Under the pieces are notes generated by a model. The model made no database searches. It saw nothing but the letters and a program-made list of their open reading frames with translations, and was not told where the DNA came from. The position numbers were made by a program, and so were the translations under genes. Shown piece by piece: positions 32,603 through 46,135 of a stretch of DNA of 64,000 nucleotides; positions within the stretch are counted from its first letter, which is position 1, and each line of letters begins with the position of its first letter. The stretch is from positions 73,825,365 to 73,889,364 of the forward strand of contig CM036753.1 in NCBI GenBank assembly GCA_020796225.1. Reading direction: 5' to 3'. This stretch comes from Arion vulgaris. Taxonomy: Eukaryota; Mollusca; Gastropoda; Stylommatophora; Arionidae.

Positions 32603-33704
32603 TTACTTCCGTGTCTTTAGTCTATCCACATCGAACCTCTTTTGGAAGTTTTTCTGTTGTCCTGTTTTTCTTAGTTTAAGTTTGACATAAGCTGTGACTA
32701 GGTGGTGGTCACTACCAACATCTGCACCTCTCTTGACTACAACATCTAGCAGCGAGCGTCTCCAGGGTCCATTGATCATTATATGGTCTATTTGGTTTTT
32801 ATCTCTGCCATTAGGGAATACCATGTTAATTTGTTGATATCTAAATGTTGAAATAGGGTTCCTCCTATAACGAGATTGTTCATGCTGCAGAAGTTTACTA
32901 AACGTTCCCCATTTTCGTTCATCATACCACATCCATATTTTCCCATAGTTCTATAACTATGCGTGTTGTCTTGTCCGACCTTCGCATTTAGATCTCCCAT
33001 AACAATGATAACATCATGGGATGGTGACTTGTCTAATTCTGCTTGTAGGTTTTCGTAGTACGAGTCTTTCTTTGTATCTTCGCTATCATTAGTTGGCGCA
33101 TAGCATTGTAGGATTGTGATGTTTGTATGCTTCCCCTTTAGTCTGATCTTAATCAAGCGGCTGCTGATAGGTTTCCATTCTAACAGACACTTTTCCACGC
33201 CCTTTCTTAGGATTACTGCTACTCCTTCATGGTGTAGGTCATCGTCTCGTCCAGAAAAAGGACTGTTTCACCTGTTGCAGTGGTACTTCTTCCATTTCCT
33301 GTCCATCTGCTCTCGCTAACCCTTAGGATATGTAGATTATATCTTCTCATTTCTGCTGTTATTTGTGATAGTTTTCCGGTTTCGTACATTGTTCTTACAT
33401 TCCAGCATCCAATTCTGGTCTTGGTTTTGGCATTCAGGACTTCCGTCCTCATGAAAGTAGCTTCCTTTCGGCTTTCACCACTTCCAGTCATGTGAGTCAA
33501 TGACTCTGGTAGCCCTTCATGCCCGTAGATAGGTTGTATGTTTGTTGTTGTTTCCTTAACTTTAATTTTTTTAAAGGATGGGATCGTTAGTCCCAAGCCC
33601 AACCCCCAACCTGGAGGACCAGGAGACCATGCTTCGTCTATCCCCTCCTCAGTGACCTTTCCGGCTTGGGTAACCCTTCCGGGAACATAAGTTCCCGCCG
33701 TCAT
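32603..33704 (-). pseudogene. LINE endonuclease domain (broken)
   Basis: The N-terminal part (33219-33704) contains GCWNVRTMYETGKL and the catalytic Glu block VSESRWTGNGR. After a frameshift near 33245 the middle part holds CYAPTND and the Asp/Asn motif VMGDLNAKVGQ (about 32990-33010). After another shift near 32810 the C-terminal part holds NQIDHIMIN and the final GSDHHLV catalytic His block (about 32715). All core APE-type motifs are present, but the frames are discontinuous. Known function: nicking of target DNA to prime reverse transcription. Confidence 0.85.
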
Positions 33705-33787
33705 AGCTCACTGTATCATTGGAGCACGCAAGCCTCCCCACCACTACAAGGTAATGGCCTCATGGGAGGTTACCCTTCTGTGAGTTT

Positions 33788-33985
33788 GAATTATTCCTTT
33801 TGAAAATGTCCTGTGTCTATGCTGTTGTTATTGAATAATTAATGAGACGAATGAGTAATGTCCTGAACTATCTTTGTTGAGTAATTTTGTCTTAAGTTAT
33901 TTTCTTCTTTGTGTTAATGGTAGTATAAATATAGCTAGTTTCAAGGAAAGAACTGTTTAATGCCACTGAAATTGTACAATTGAGA
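33788..33985. other. AT-rich junction between LINE and satellite
   Basis: No feature recognised. The first satellite monomer is degenerate near 33985. Confidence 0.5.
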
Positions 33986-33987
33986 TA

Positions 33988-36900
33988 TCTAGGTTACATT
34001 GAGTGACATAACCCTGTTGAACCTGATCTTGGAAGGGCATGTAGAAGAAAGGAACTAGGTTACATTGAGTGACATAACCCTGTTGAACCTGATCTTGGAA
34101 GGACATGTAAAAGAAAGGAACTAGGTTACATTGAGTGACATAACCCTGTTGAACCTGATCTTGGAAGGGGATGTAGAAGAAAGGAACTAGGTTACATTGA
34201 GTGACATAACCCTGTTGAACCTGATCTTGGAAGGGCATGTAGAAGACAGGAACTAGGTTACATTGAGTGACATAACCCTGTTGAACCTGATCTTGGAAGG
34301 GCATGTAGAAGAAAGGAACTAGGTTACATTGAGTGACATAACCCTGTTGAACCTGATCTTGGAAGGGCATGTAGAAGACAGGAACTAGGTTACATTGAGT
34401 GACATAACCCTGTTGAACCTGATCTTGGAAGGGCATGTAGAAGAAAGGAACTAGGTTACATTGAGTGACATAACCCTGTTGAACCTGATCTTGGAAGGGT
34501 ATGTAGAAGACAGGAACTAGGTTACATTGAGTGACATAACCCTGTTGAACCTGATCTTGGAAGGGGATGTAGAAGAAAGGAACTAGGTTACATTGAGTGA
34601 CATAACCCTGTTGAACCTGATCTTGGAAGGGCATGTAGAAGACAGGAACTAGGTTACATTGAGTGACATAACCCTGTTGAACCTGATCTTGGAAGGGCAT
34701 GTAGAAGAAAGGAACTAGGTTACATTGAGTGACATAACCCTGTAAAACCTGATCTTGGAAGGGCATGTAGAAGAAAGGAACTAGGTTACATTGAGTGACA
34801 TAACCCTGTTGAACCTGATCTTGGAAGGGCATGTAGAAGAAAGGAACTAGGTTACATTGAGTGACATAACCCTGTTGAACCTGATCTTGGAAGGGCATGT
34901 AGAAGACAGGAACTAGGTTACATTGAGTGACATAACCCTGTTGAACCTGATCTTGGAAGGGCATGTAGAAGAAAGGAACTAGGTTACATTGAGTGACATA
35001 ACCCTGTTGAACCTGATCTTGGAAGGGCATGTAGAAGAAAGGAACTAGGTTACATTGAGTGACATAACCCTGTTGAACCTGATCTTGGAGGGCATGTAGA
35101 AGAAAGGAACTAGGTTACATTGAGTGACATAACCCTGTTGAACCTGATCTTGGAAGGGCATGTAGAAGAAAGGAACTAGGTTACATTGAGTGACATAACC
35201 CTGTTGAACCTGATCTTGGAAGGGCATGTAAAAGAAAGGAACTAGGTTACATTGAGTGACATAACCCTGTTGAACCTGATCTTGGAGGGCATGTAGAAGA
35301 AAGGAACTAGGTTACATTGAGTGACATAACCCTGTTGAACCTGATCTTGGAAGGGCATGTAGAAGAAAGGAACTAGGTTACATTGAGTGACATAACCCTG
35401 TTGAACCTGATCTTGGAAGGGCATGTAGAAGAAAGGAACTAGGTTACATTGAGTGACATAACCCTGTTGAACCTGATCTTGGAAGGGCATGTAGAAGAAA
35501 GGAACTAGGTTACATTGAGTGACATAACCCTGTTGAACCTGATCTTGGAAGGGCATGTAGAAGACAGGAACTAGGTTACATTGAGTGACATAACCCTGTT
35601 GAACCTGATCTTGGAAGGGCATGTAGAAGAAAGGAACTAGGTTACATTGAGTGACATAACCCTGTTGAACCTGATCTTGGAAGGGCATGTAGAAGAAAGG
35701 AACTAGGGTACATTGAGTGACATAACCCTGTTGAACCTGATCTTGGAAGGGCATGTAGAAGAAAGGAACTAGGTTACATTGAGTGACATAACCCTGTTGA
35801 ACCTGATCTTGGAAGGGCATGTAGAAGAAAGGAACTAGGTTACATTGAGTGACATAACCCTGTTGAACCTGATCTTGGAGGGCATGTAGAAGAAAGGAAC
35901 TAGGTTACATTGAGTGACATAACCCTGTTGAACCTGATCTTGGAAGGGCATGTAGAAGAAAGGAACTAGGTTACATTGAGTGACATAACCCTGTTGAACC
36001 TGATCTTGGAAGGGCATGTAGAAGAAAGGAACTAGGTTACATTGAGTGACATAACCCTGTTGAACCTGATCTTGGAAGGGCATGTAAAAGAAAGGAACTA
36101 GGTTACATTGAGTGACATAACCCTGTTGAACCTGATCTTGGAAGGGCATGTAGAAGACAGGAACTAGGTTACATTGAGTGACATAACCCTGTTGAACCTG
36201 ATCTTGGAAGGGCATGTAGAAGAAAGGAACTAGGTTACATTGAGTGACATAACCCTGTTGAACCTGATCTTGGAGGGCATGTAGAAGAAAGGAACTAGGT
36301 TACATTGAGTGACATAACCCTGTTGAACCTGATCTTGGAAGGGCATGTAGAAGAAAGGAACTAGGTTACATTGAGTGACATAACCCTGTTGAACCTGATA
36401 TTGGAAGGGCATGTAGAAGAAAGGAACTAGGTTACATTGAGTGACATAACCCTGTTGAACCTGATCTTGGAAGGGTATGTAGAAGAAAGGAACTAGGTTA
36501 CATTGAGTGACATAACCCTGTTGAACCTGATCTTGGAAGGGCATGTAGAAGAAAGGAACTAGGTTACATTGAGTGACATAACCCTGTTGAACCTGATCTT
36601 GGAAGGGCATGTAGAAGAAAGGAACTAGGTTACATTGAGTGACATAACCCTGTTGAACCTGATCTTGGAAGGGCATGTAAAAGAAAGGAACTAGGTTACA
36701 TTGAGTGACATAACCCTGTTGAACCTGATCTTGGAAGGGCATGTAGAAGACAGGAACTAGGTTACATTGAGTGACATAACCCTGTTGAACCTGATCTTGG
36801 AAGGGCATGTAGAAGAAAGGAACTAGGTTACATTGAGTGACATAACCCTGTTGAACCTGATCTTGGAAGGGCATGTAGAAGAAAGGAACTAGGTTACATT

Positions 36901-39900
36901 GAGTGACATAACCCTGTTGAACCTGATCTTGGAAGGGCATGTAAAAGAAAGGAACTAGGTTACATTGAGTGACATAACCCTGTTGAACCTGATCTTGGAA
37001 GGGCATGTAGAAGAAAGGAACTAGGTTACATTGAGTGACATAACCCTGTTGAACCTGATCTTGGAAGGGCATGTAGAAGAAAGGAACTAGGTTACATTGA
37101 GTGACATAACCCTGTTGAACCTGATCTTGGAGGGCATGTAGAAGAAAGGAACTAGGTTACATTGAGTGACATAACCCTGTTGAACCTGATCTTGGAAGGG
37201 CATGTAGAAGAAAGGAACTAGGTTACATTGAGTGACATAACCCTGTTGAACCTGATCTTGGAAGGGCATGTAGAAGAAAGGAACTAGGTTACATTGAGTG
37301 ACATAACCCTGTTGAACCTGATCTTGGAAGGGCATGTAGAAGAAAGGAACTAGGTTACATTGAGTGACATAACCCTGTTGAACCTGATCTTGGAAGGTCA
37401 TGTAGAAGAAAGGAACTAGGTTACATTGAGTGACATAACCCTGTTGAACCTGATCTTGGAAGGGCATGTAGAAGAAAGGAACTAGGTTACATTGAGTGAC
37501 ATAACCCTGTTGAACCTGATCTTGGAAGGGCATGTAGAAGAAAGGAACTAGGTTACATTGAGTGACATAACCCTGTTGAACCTGATCTTGGAAGGGCAGG
37601 TAGAAGAAAGGAACTAGGTTACATTGAGTGACATAACCCTGTTGAACCTGATCTTGGAAGGGCATGTAGAAGACAGGAACTAGGTTACATTGAGTGACAT
37701 AACCCTGTTGAACCTGATCTTGGAGGGCATGTAGAAGAAAGGAACTAGGTTACATTGAGTGACATAACCCTGTTGAACCTGATCTTGGAAGGGCATGTAG
37801 AAGAAAGGAACTAGGTTACATTGAGTGACATAACCCTGTTGAACCTGATCTTGGAAGGGCATGTAGAAGAAAGGAACTAGGTTACATTGAGTGACATAAC
37901 CCTGTTGAACCTGATCTTGGAAGGGCATGTAGAAGAAAGGAACTAGGTTACATTGAGTGACATAACCCTGTTGAACCTGATCTTGGAAGGGCATGTAGAA
38001 GACAGGAACTAGGTTACATTGAGTGACATAACCCTGTTGAACCTGATCTTGGAAGGGCATGTAGAAGAAAGGAACTAGGTTACATTGAGTGACATAACCC
38101 TGTTGAACCTGATCTTGGAAGGGCATGTAAAAGAAAGGAACTAGGTTACATTGAGTGACATAACCCTGTTGAACCTGATCTTGGAAGGGCATGTAGAAGA
38201 AAGGAACTAGGTTACATTGAGTGACATAACCCTGTTGAACCTGATCTTGGAAGGGCATGTAGAAGAAAGGAACTAGGTTACATTGAGTGACATAACCCTG
38301 TTGAACCTGATCTTGGAAGGTCATGTAGAAGAAAGGAACTAGGTTACATTGAGTGACATAACCCTGTTGAACCTGATCTTGGAAGGGCATGTAAAAGAAA
38401 GGAACTAGGTTACATTGAGTGACATAACCCTGTTGAACCTGATCTTGGAAGGTCATGTAGAAGAAAGGAACTAGGTTACATTGAGTGACATAACCCTGTT
38501 GAACCTGATCTTGGAAGGATGAGAAGAAAAGGAACTAGGTTACATGAGTGACATAACCCTGTTGAACCTGATCTTGGAAGGGCACTAGAAGAAAGGAACT
38601 AGGTTACATTGAGTGACATAACCCTGTTGAACCTGATCTTGAAGGGCATAGAAGAAAGGAACTAGGTTACATTGAGTGACATAACCCTGTTGAACCTGAT
38701 CTTGGAAGGGCATGTAGAAGAAAGGAACTAGGTTACATTGAGTGACATAACCCTGTTGAACCTGATCTTGGAAGGGCATATAGAAGAAAGGAACTAGGTT
38801 ACATTGAGTGACATAACCCTGTTGAACCTGATCTTGGAAGGGCATGTAGAAGAAAGGAACTAGGTTACATTGAGTGACATAACCCTGTTGAACCTGATCT
38901 TGGAAGGGCATGTAGAAGAAAGGAACTAGGTTACATTGAGTGACATAACCCTGTTGAACCTGATCTTGGAAGGGCATGTAGAAGAAAGGAACTAGGTTAC
39001 ATTGAGTGACATAACCCTGTTGAACCTGATCTTGGAGGGCATGTAGAAGAAAGGAACTAGGTTACATTGAGTGACATAACCCTGTTGAACCTGATCTTGG
39101 AAGGGCATGTAGAAGAAAGGAACTAGGTTACATTGAGTGACATAACCCTGTTGAACCTGATCTTGGAAGGGTATGTAGAAGAAAGGAACTAGGTTACATT
39201 GAGTGACATAACCCTGTTGAACCTGATCTTGGAAGGGCATGTAGAAGAAAGGAACTAGGTTACATTGAGTGACATAACCCTGTTGAACCTGATCTTGGAA
39301 GGGCATGTAGAAGACAGGAACTAGGTTACATTGAGTGACATAACCCTGTTGAACCTGATCTTGGAAGGGCATGTAGAAGAAAGGAACTAGGTTACATTGA
39401 GTGACATAACCCTGTTGAACCTGATCTTGGAAGGGCATGTAGAAGAAAGGAACTAGGTTACATTGAGTGACATAACCCTGTTGAACCTGATCTTGGAAGG
39501 GCATGTAGAAGAAAGGAACTAGGTTACATTGAGTGACATAACCCTGTTGAACCTGATCTTGGAAGGGCATGTAGAAGAAAGGAACTAGGTTACATTGAGT
39601 GACATAACCCTGTTGAACCTGATCTTGGAAGGGCATGTAGAAGAAAGGAACTAGGTTACATTGAGTGACATAACCATGTTGAACCTGATCTTGGAAGGGC
39701 ATATAGAAGAAAGGAACTAGGTTACATTGAGTGACATAACCCTGTTGAACCTGATCTTGGAAGGGCATGTAGAAGAAAGGAACTAGGTTACATTGAGTGA
39801 CATAACCCTGTTGAACCTGATCTTGGAAGGGCATGTAGAAGAAAGGAACTAGGTTACATTGAGTGACATAACCATGTTGAACCTGATCTTGGAAGGGCAT

Positions 39901-42900
39901 GTAGAAGAAAGGAACTAGGTTACATTGAGTGACATAACCATGTTGAACCTGATCTTGGAAGGGCATGTAGAAGAAAGGAACTAGGTTACATTGAGTGACA
40001 TAACCCTGTTGAACCTGATCTTGGAAGGGCATGTAAAAGAAAGGAACTAGGTTACATTGAGTGACATAACCCTGTTGAACCTGATCTTGGAAGGGCATGT
40101 AGAAGAAAGGAACTAGGTTACATTGAGTGACATAACCCTGTTGAACCTGATCTTGGAAGGGCATGTAGAAGAAAGGAACTAGGTTACATTGAGTGACATA
40201 ACCATGTTGAACCTGATCTTGGAAGGGCATGTAGAAGAAAGGAACTAGGTTACATTGAGGACATAACCTGTTGAACCTGATCTTGGAAGGGCATGTAGAA
40301 GAAGGAACTAGGTTACATTGAGTGACATAACCCTGTTGAACCTGATCTTGGAAGGGCATGTAGAAGAAAGGAACTAGGTTACATTGAGTGACATAACCCT
40401 GTTGAACCTGATCTTGGAAGGGCATGTAAAAGACAGGAACTAGGTTACATTGAGTGACATAACCCTGTTGAACCTGGGTCTTGGAAGGGCATGTAGAAGA
40501 CAGGAACTAGGTTACATTGAGTGACATAACCCTGTTGAACCTGATCTTGGAAGGGAATGTAGAAGACAGGAACTAGGTTACATTGAGTGACATAACCCTG
40601 TTGAACCTGATCTTGGAAGGGCATGTAGAAGAAAGGAACTAGGTTACATTGAGTGACATAACCCTGTTGAACCTGATCTTGGAAGGGCATGTAGAAGAAA
40701 GGAACTAGGTTACATTGAGTGACATAACCATGTTGAACCTGATCTTGGAAGGGCATGTAGAAGAAAGGAACTAGGTTACATTGAGTGACATAACCATGTT
40801 GAACCTGATCTTGGAAGGGCATGTAGAAGAAAGGAACTAGGTTACATTGAGTGACATAACCCTGTTGAACCTGATCTTGGAAGGGGATGTAGAAGAAAGG
40901 AACTAGGTTACATTGAGTGACATAACCCTGTTGAACCTGATCTTGGAAGGCATGTAAAGACAGGAACTAGGTTACATTGAGTGACATAACCCTGTTGAAC
41001 CTGATCTTGGAAGGGCATGTAGAAGACAGGAACTAGGTTACATTGAGTGACATAACCCTGTTGAACCTGATCTTGGAGGGCATGTAGAAGAAAGGAACTA
41101 GGTTACATTGAGTGACATAACCCTGTTGAACCTGATCTTGGAAGGGCATGTAGAAGAAAGGAACTAGGTTACATTGAGTGACATAACCCTGTTGAACCTG
41201 ATCTTGGAAGGGCATGTAGAAGAAAGGAACTAGGTTACATTGAGTGACATAACCCTGTTGAACCTGATCTTGGAAGGGCATGTAGAAGAAAGGAACTAGG
41301 TTACATTGAGTGACATAACCCTGTTGAACCTGATCTTGGAAGGGCATGTAGAAGAAAGGAACTAGGTTACATTGAGTGACATAACCATGTTGAACCTGAT
41401 CTTGGAAGGGCATGTAGAAGAAAGGAACTAGGTTACATTGAGTGACATAACCCTGTTGAACCTGATCTTGGAAGGGCATGTAGAAGAAAGGAACTAGGTT
41501 ACATTGAGTGACATAACCCTGTTGAACCTGATCTTGGAAGGGCATGTAAAAGACAGGAACTAGGTTACATTGAGTGACATAACCCTGTTGAACCTGATCT
41601 TGGAAGGGCATGAGAAGACAGGAACTAGGTTACATTGAGTGACATAACCCTGTTGAACCTGATCTTGGAAGGGAATGTAGAAGACAGGAACTAGGTTACA
41701 TTGAGTGACATAACCCTGTTGAACCTGATCTTGGAAGGGCATGTAGAAGAAAGGAACTAGGTTACATTGAGTGACATAACCCTGTTGAACCTGATCTTGG
41801 AAGGGCATGTAGAAGAAAGGAACTAGGTTACATTGAGTGACATAACCCTGTTGAACCTGATCTTGGAAGGGCATGTAGAAGAAAGGAACTAGGTTACATT
41901 GAGTGACATAACCCTGTTGAACCTGATCTTGGAAGGGCATGTAGAAGACAGGAACTAGGTTACATTGAGTGACATAACCCTGTTGAACCTGATCTTGGAA
42001 GGGCATGTAGAAGAAAGGAACTAGGTTACATTGAGTGACATAACCCTGTTGAACCTGATCTTGGAAGGGCATGTAGAAGAAAGGAACTAGGTTACATTGA
42101 GTGACATAACCCTGTTGAACCTGATCTTGGAAGGGCATGTAGAAGAAAGGAACTAGGTTACATTGAGTGACATAACCATGTTGAACCTGATCTTGGAAGG
42201 GCATGTAGAAGAAAGGAACTAGGTTACATTGAGTGACATAACCCTGTTGAACCTGATCTTGGAAGGGCATGTAGAAGAAAGGAACTAGGTTACATTGAGT
42301 GACATAACCCTGTTGAACCTGATCTTGGAAGGGCATGTAAAAGACAGGAACTAGGTTACATTGAGTGACATAACCCTGTTGAACCTGATCTTGGAAGGGC
42401 ATGTAGAAGACAGGAACTAGGTTACATTGAGTGACATAACCCTGTTGAACCTGATCTTGAAGGGCATAGAAGACAGGAACTAGGTTACATTGAGTGACAT
42501 AACCCTGTTGAACCTGATCTTGGAAGGGCATGTAGAAGAAAGGAACTAGGTTACATTGAGTGACATAACCCTGTTGAACCTGATCTTGGAAGGGCATGTA
42601 GAAGAAAGGAACTAGGTTACATTGAGTGACATAACCATGTTGAACCTGATCTTGGAAGGGCATGTAGAAGAAAGGAACTAGGTTACATTGAGTGACATAA
42701 CCATGTTGAACCTGATCTTGGAAGGGCATGTAGAAGACAGGAACTAGGTTACATTGAGTGACATAACCCTGTTGAACCTGATCTTGGAAGGGCATGTAGA
42801 AGAAAGGAACTAGGTTACATTGAGTGACATAACCCTGTTGAACCTGATCTTGGAAGGGCATGTAAAAGACAGGAACTAGGTTACATTGAGTGACATAACC

Positions 42901-44640
42901 CTGTTGAACCTGATCTTGGAAGGGCATGTAGAAGACAGGAACTAGGTTACATTGAGTGACATAACCCTGTTGAACCTGATCTTGGAAGGGCATGTAGAAG
43001 AAAGGAACTAGGTTACATTGAGTGACATAACCCTGTTGAACCTGATCTTGAAGGCATGTAGAAGACAGGAACTAGGTTACATTGAGGACATAACCCTGTT
43101 GAACCTGATCTTGGAAGGGCATGTAGAAGAAAGGAACTAGGTTACATTGAGTGACATAACCCTGTTGAACCTGATCTTGGAGGGCATGTAGAAGAAAGGA
43201 ACTAGGTTACATTGAGTGACATAACCCTGTTGAACCTGATCTTGGGAAGGCATGTAAAGAAAGGAACTAGGTTACATTGAGTGACATAACCATGTTGAAC
43301 CTGATCTTGGAAGGGCATGTAGAAGAAAGGAACTAGGTTACATTGAGTGACATAACCCTGTTGAACCTGATCTTGGAGGGCATGTAGAAGAAAGGAACTA
43401 GGTTACATTGAGTGACATAACCATGTTGAACCTGATCTTGAAGGGCATGTAAAGACAGGAACTAGGTTACATTGAGTGACATAACCCTGTTGAACCTGAT
43501 CTTGGAAGGGCATGTAGAAGACAGGAACTAGGTTACATTGAGTGACATAACCCTGTTGAACCTGATCTTGGAAGGGTATGTAGAAGACAGGAACTAGGTT
43601 ACATTGAGTGACATAACCCTGTTGAACCTGATCTTGAAGGGCATGTAAGAAAGGAACTAGGTTACATTGAGTGACATAACCCTGTTGAACCTGATCTTGG
43701 AAGGGCATGTAGAAGACAGGAACTAGGTTACATTGAGTGACATAACCCTGTTGAACCTGATCTTGGAAGGGCATGTAGAAGAAAGGAACTAGGTTACATT
43801 GAGTGACATAACCCTGTTGAACCTGATCTTGGAAGGGCATATAGAAGAAAGGAACTAGGTTACATTGAGTGACATAACCCTGTTGAACCTGATCTTGGAA
43901 GGGCATGTAGAAGAAAGGAACTAGGTTACATTGAGTGACATAACCCTGTTGAACCTGATCTTGGAAGGGCATGTAGAAGAAAGGAACTAGGTTACATTGA
44001 GTGACATAACCATGTTGAACCTGATCTTGGAAGGGCATGTAGAAGAAAGGAACTAGGTTACATTGAGTGACATAACCCTGTTGAACCTGATCTTGGAGGG
44101 CATGTAGAAGAAAGGAACTAGGTTACATTGAGTGACATAACCATGTTGAACCTGATCTTGGAAGGGCATGTAGAAGACAGGAACTAGGTTACATTGAGTG
44201 ACATAACCCTGTTGAACCTGATCTTGGAAGGGCATGTAGAAGACAGGAACTAGGTTACATTGAGTGACATAACCCTGTTGAACCTGATCTTGGAAGGGCA
44301 TGTAGAAGAAAGGAACTAGGTTACATTGAGTGACATAACCCTGTTGAACCTGATCTGGAAGGGCATGTAGAAGAAAGGAACTAGGTTACATTGAGTGACA
44401 TAACCCTGTTGAACCTGATCTTGGAAGGGCATGTAGAAGAAAGGAACTAGGTTACATTGAGTGACATAACCCTGTTGAACCTGATCTTGGAAGGGCATGT
44501 AGAAGAAAGGAACTAGGTTACATTGAGTGACATAACCATGTTGAACCTGATCTTGGAAGGGTATGTAGAAGAAAGGAACTAGGTTACATTGAGTGACATA
44601 ACCCTGTTGAACCTGATCTTGGAAGGGCATGAAGAAAGGA
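33988..44640. repeat. 66-bp satellite, about 160 tandem copies
   Basis: The monomer contains CTAGGTTACATTGAGTGACA, TAACCCTGTTGAACCTGATC and TTGGAAGGGCATGTAGAAGA followed by AAGGAA. It holds a GGTTA...TAACC inverted pair. Because 66 is a multiple of three and one minus-strand frame has no stop, open frames of up to 477 codons appear (MPFQDQVQQGYVTQ...), broken wherever a 65-bp monomer (GGAGGG instead of GGAAGGG) occurs. Recurrent variants are GACAGG for GAAAGG, CCATG for CCCTG, GTAAAAG for GTAGAAG, and GTATG or GGATG for GCATG. Monomers near 38510-38660 and 42450-43450 carry more indels. I regard the open frames as incidental. Confidence 0.98.
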
Positions 44641-44684
44641 GAACACGAGGATAACATAGATTACTAGAATAGGAAACTAGGGAA

Positions 44685-45080
44685 TGCTAATCTGAAACAA
44701 ATGCTTGCAGAAACCGGATGCACCAGGCCGTAAGGCGCATAGCATGGGCTAACGACCTCTACATGAGGAATGGGATAAAGGATTCTACGGTCGCCGCTCT
44801 GCCTCGAAGATTTAGTCACGCAAGAAGAATGTCGTACCAACCATACCAGCGTCCAAAACAAACAGTATGGCGTGGCTCACAACCTAAGGCAGACGGCGGC
44901 CTTCATTAAAGAATCCGAAATCCCAATCTAGTTAGAAGGCAGAAGAAGAAGAAGACAGAATGGGAACCATAACGAGGTGGACAGGCAAACACATGGCAGA
45001 GTGTACCGTCAGGGCAAAGGACAAATCTTGCTTTAGAGCAATTACAGCCAATATTTATTGCGGAGACGGTACATAATTGA
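44685..45080 (+). pseudogene. Probable LINE ORF 3' end (family 6)
   Basis: The broken plus-strand frames give KQMLAETGCTR, then TITRWTGKHMAECTVRAKD and SCFRAITANIYCGDGT with a stop. A GCATAGCATGGGCTAACG-type block also occurs near 57230. The pattern looks like a LINE C-terminus, but the assignment is weaker than for the other tails. Confidence 0.45.
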
Positions 45081-45420
45081 TTGATTCTCCCACCCCAAGT
45101 TTCTTAATATTTCTGCACTAATAAAATGTACTTTTATCTGATTTATTTTAGTCCTTTATTACTTCATTCATGTCCCCCCCCTGTATTTTACGATCGCTAG
45201 ATTTAAACTATTTCTGGGACATTTATAATAAACGTGTTTGATCAATGCTATCTGATTTTTCTTTTTATATTTCTGTAAGTTTTTTATTTATGATTTCTAA
45301 AGTAAGTTTCTGATTGTTTCCTATTTTCATTATCTCAAGTTCTTTTTCCAAACGATTGTGATTTGTTCTGTGACTTAATAACTTACAGAATATTGTCCAG
45401 TGCAGTTCTTTGACATTGAA
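45081..45420. other. Unassigned AT-rich spacer
   Basis: No repeat or gene recognised. Confidence 0.4.
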
Positions 45421-45424
45421 TATA

Positions 45425-46095
45425 GACATTATACCCTGTAGTAACATCGACAAAACAGAAGTAATGACATTCGCCAGAGAGAAAAACACTACCAACATCT
45501 CCATCGATAATCACCTACTAAATCAAGTAAAGATTTCACATACCTGGGGAGCATTTTTCAGCAAATGGAAGAATAACTAATGAAATTCAACACAGATGCA
45601 ACAAAGCAAATCAAATGATAGGCAAATGGCGCCAATTTTAAGATGCAAACACGTCACCATGAACACAAAAAGAGCAATGTTCAACACAATCTTTCTCCCA
45701 CATTATGTTACCAGTGCCAAACCTGGACGCTGACAACAAACGATAGAAGAAAACTAGTCACAACAGAGATGAACTGTCTACGCAGAATGCTGGGTGTAAC
45801 AAGAAGAGACAGATTGAGAAATGAAGACATCAGGAAAAAGTGGTACAACAACAGAACTAGGCTTCATCAAGAAACAACAAATTAAATGGTTCGGCCACGT
45901 AGCAGATTACCATCAGACAGTGCACCTCAAAGAGCAATGCTGCTCTGATACAATGGGTACAAAGCAAAAGGCCGGCCACGCAAAAGATGGACCTCAGAGA
46001 TAACAGAGGCGACGAAAGAGACTATCTACGAAGCGCATACTAGGCCGTTTTAGAAATCTCTTCCTGACCTGACGCTGTGAGGCATACAGGATTCG
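45425..46095 (+). pseudogene. LINE ORF fragment, post-catalytic region (family 7)
   Basis: The conceptual translation over several frames gives DKTEVMTFAREKNTT and the FTYLGS-equivalent block, then CYQCQTWTLTTNDRRKL, TEMNCLRRMLGVTRRDR and IKWFGHVA, with a basic KAGHAKDGPQR-like end. That is the normal order downstream of FADD in LINE ORF2. Frameshifts separate the blocks. The ends are repeated at 46555-46735, and an inverted copy lies at 49620-50205. Confidence 0.8.
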
Positions 46096-46135
46096 AGAAA
46101 GAAAGAAAGAAAAAGAAAGTAAAACATGAACACCA

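Larger units (their letters stand above)
30489..33780 (-). mobile_element. RTE-like LINE, nearly full length, decayed
   Basis: This 3.29-kb element on the minus strand carries, in order, an AP-type endonuclease, a linker, a reverse transcriptase and a basic C-terminus. It ends in a short A run (T run 30486-30496 on plus). TGAGTTT occurs at both borders (30482-30488 and 33781-33787), consistent with a 7-bp target duplication that shares A residues with the tail. The endonuclease opening GCWNVRTMYETGKLSQ is the signature of RTE/BovB-type elements (family knowledge). At least five frame breaks make it inactive. Confidence 0.85.

Noticed and set aside
35278..37716. Regular 593-bp (nine-monomer) higher-order repeat
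   Set aside because: The 65-bp monomers are 593 bp apart twice (35278-35871 and 37123-37716), but the variant monomers between them are not in the same order, so the equal spacing may be chance.
33957..44657. Long minus-strand reading frames of up to 477 codons as a repetitive protein gene
   Set aside because: They arise from a 66-bp period without stops in one frame, are cut at every 65-bp monomer, have no conserved start or end, and variants are mostly residue-changing.
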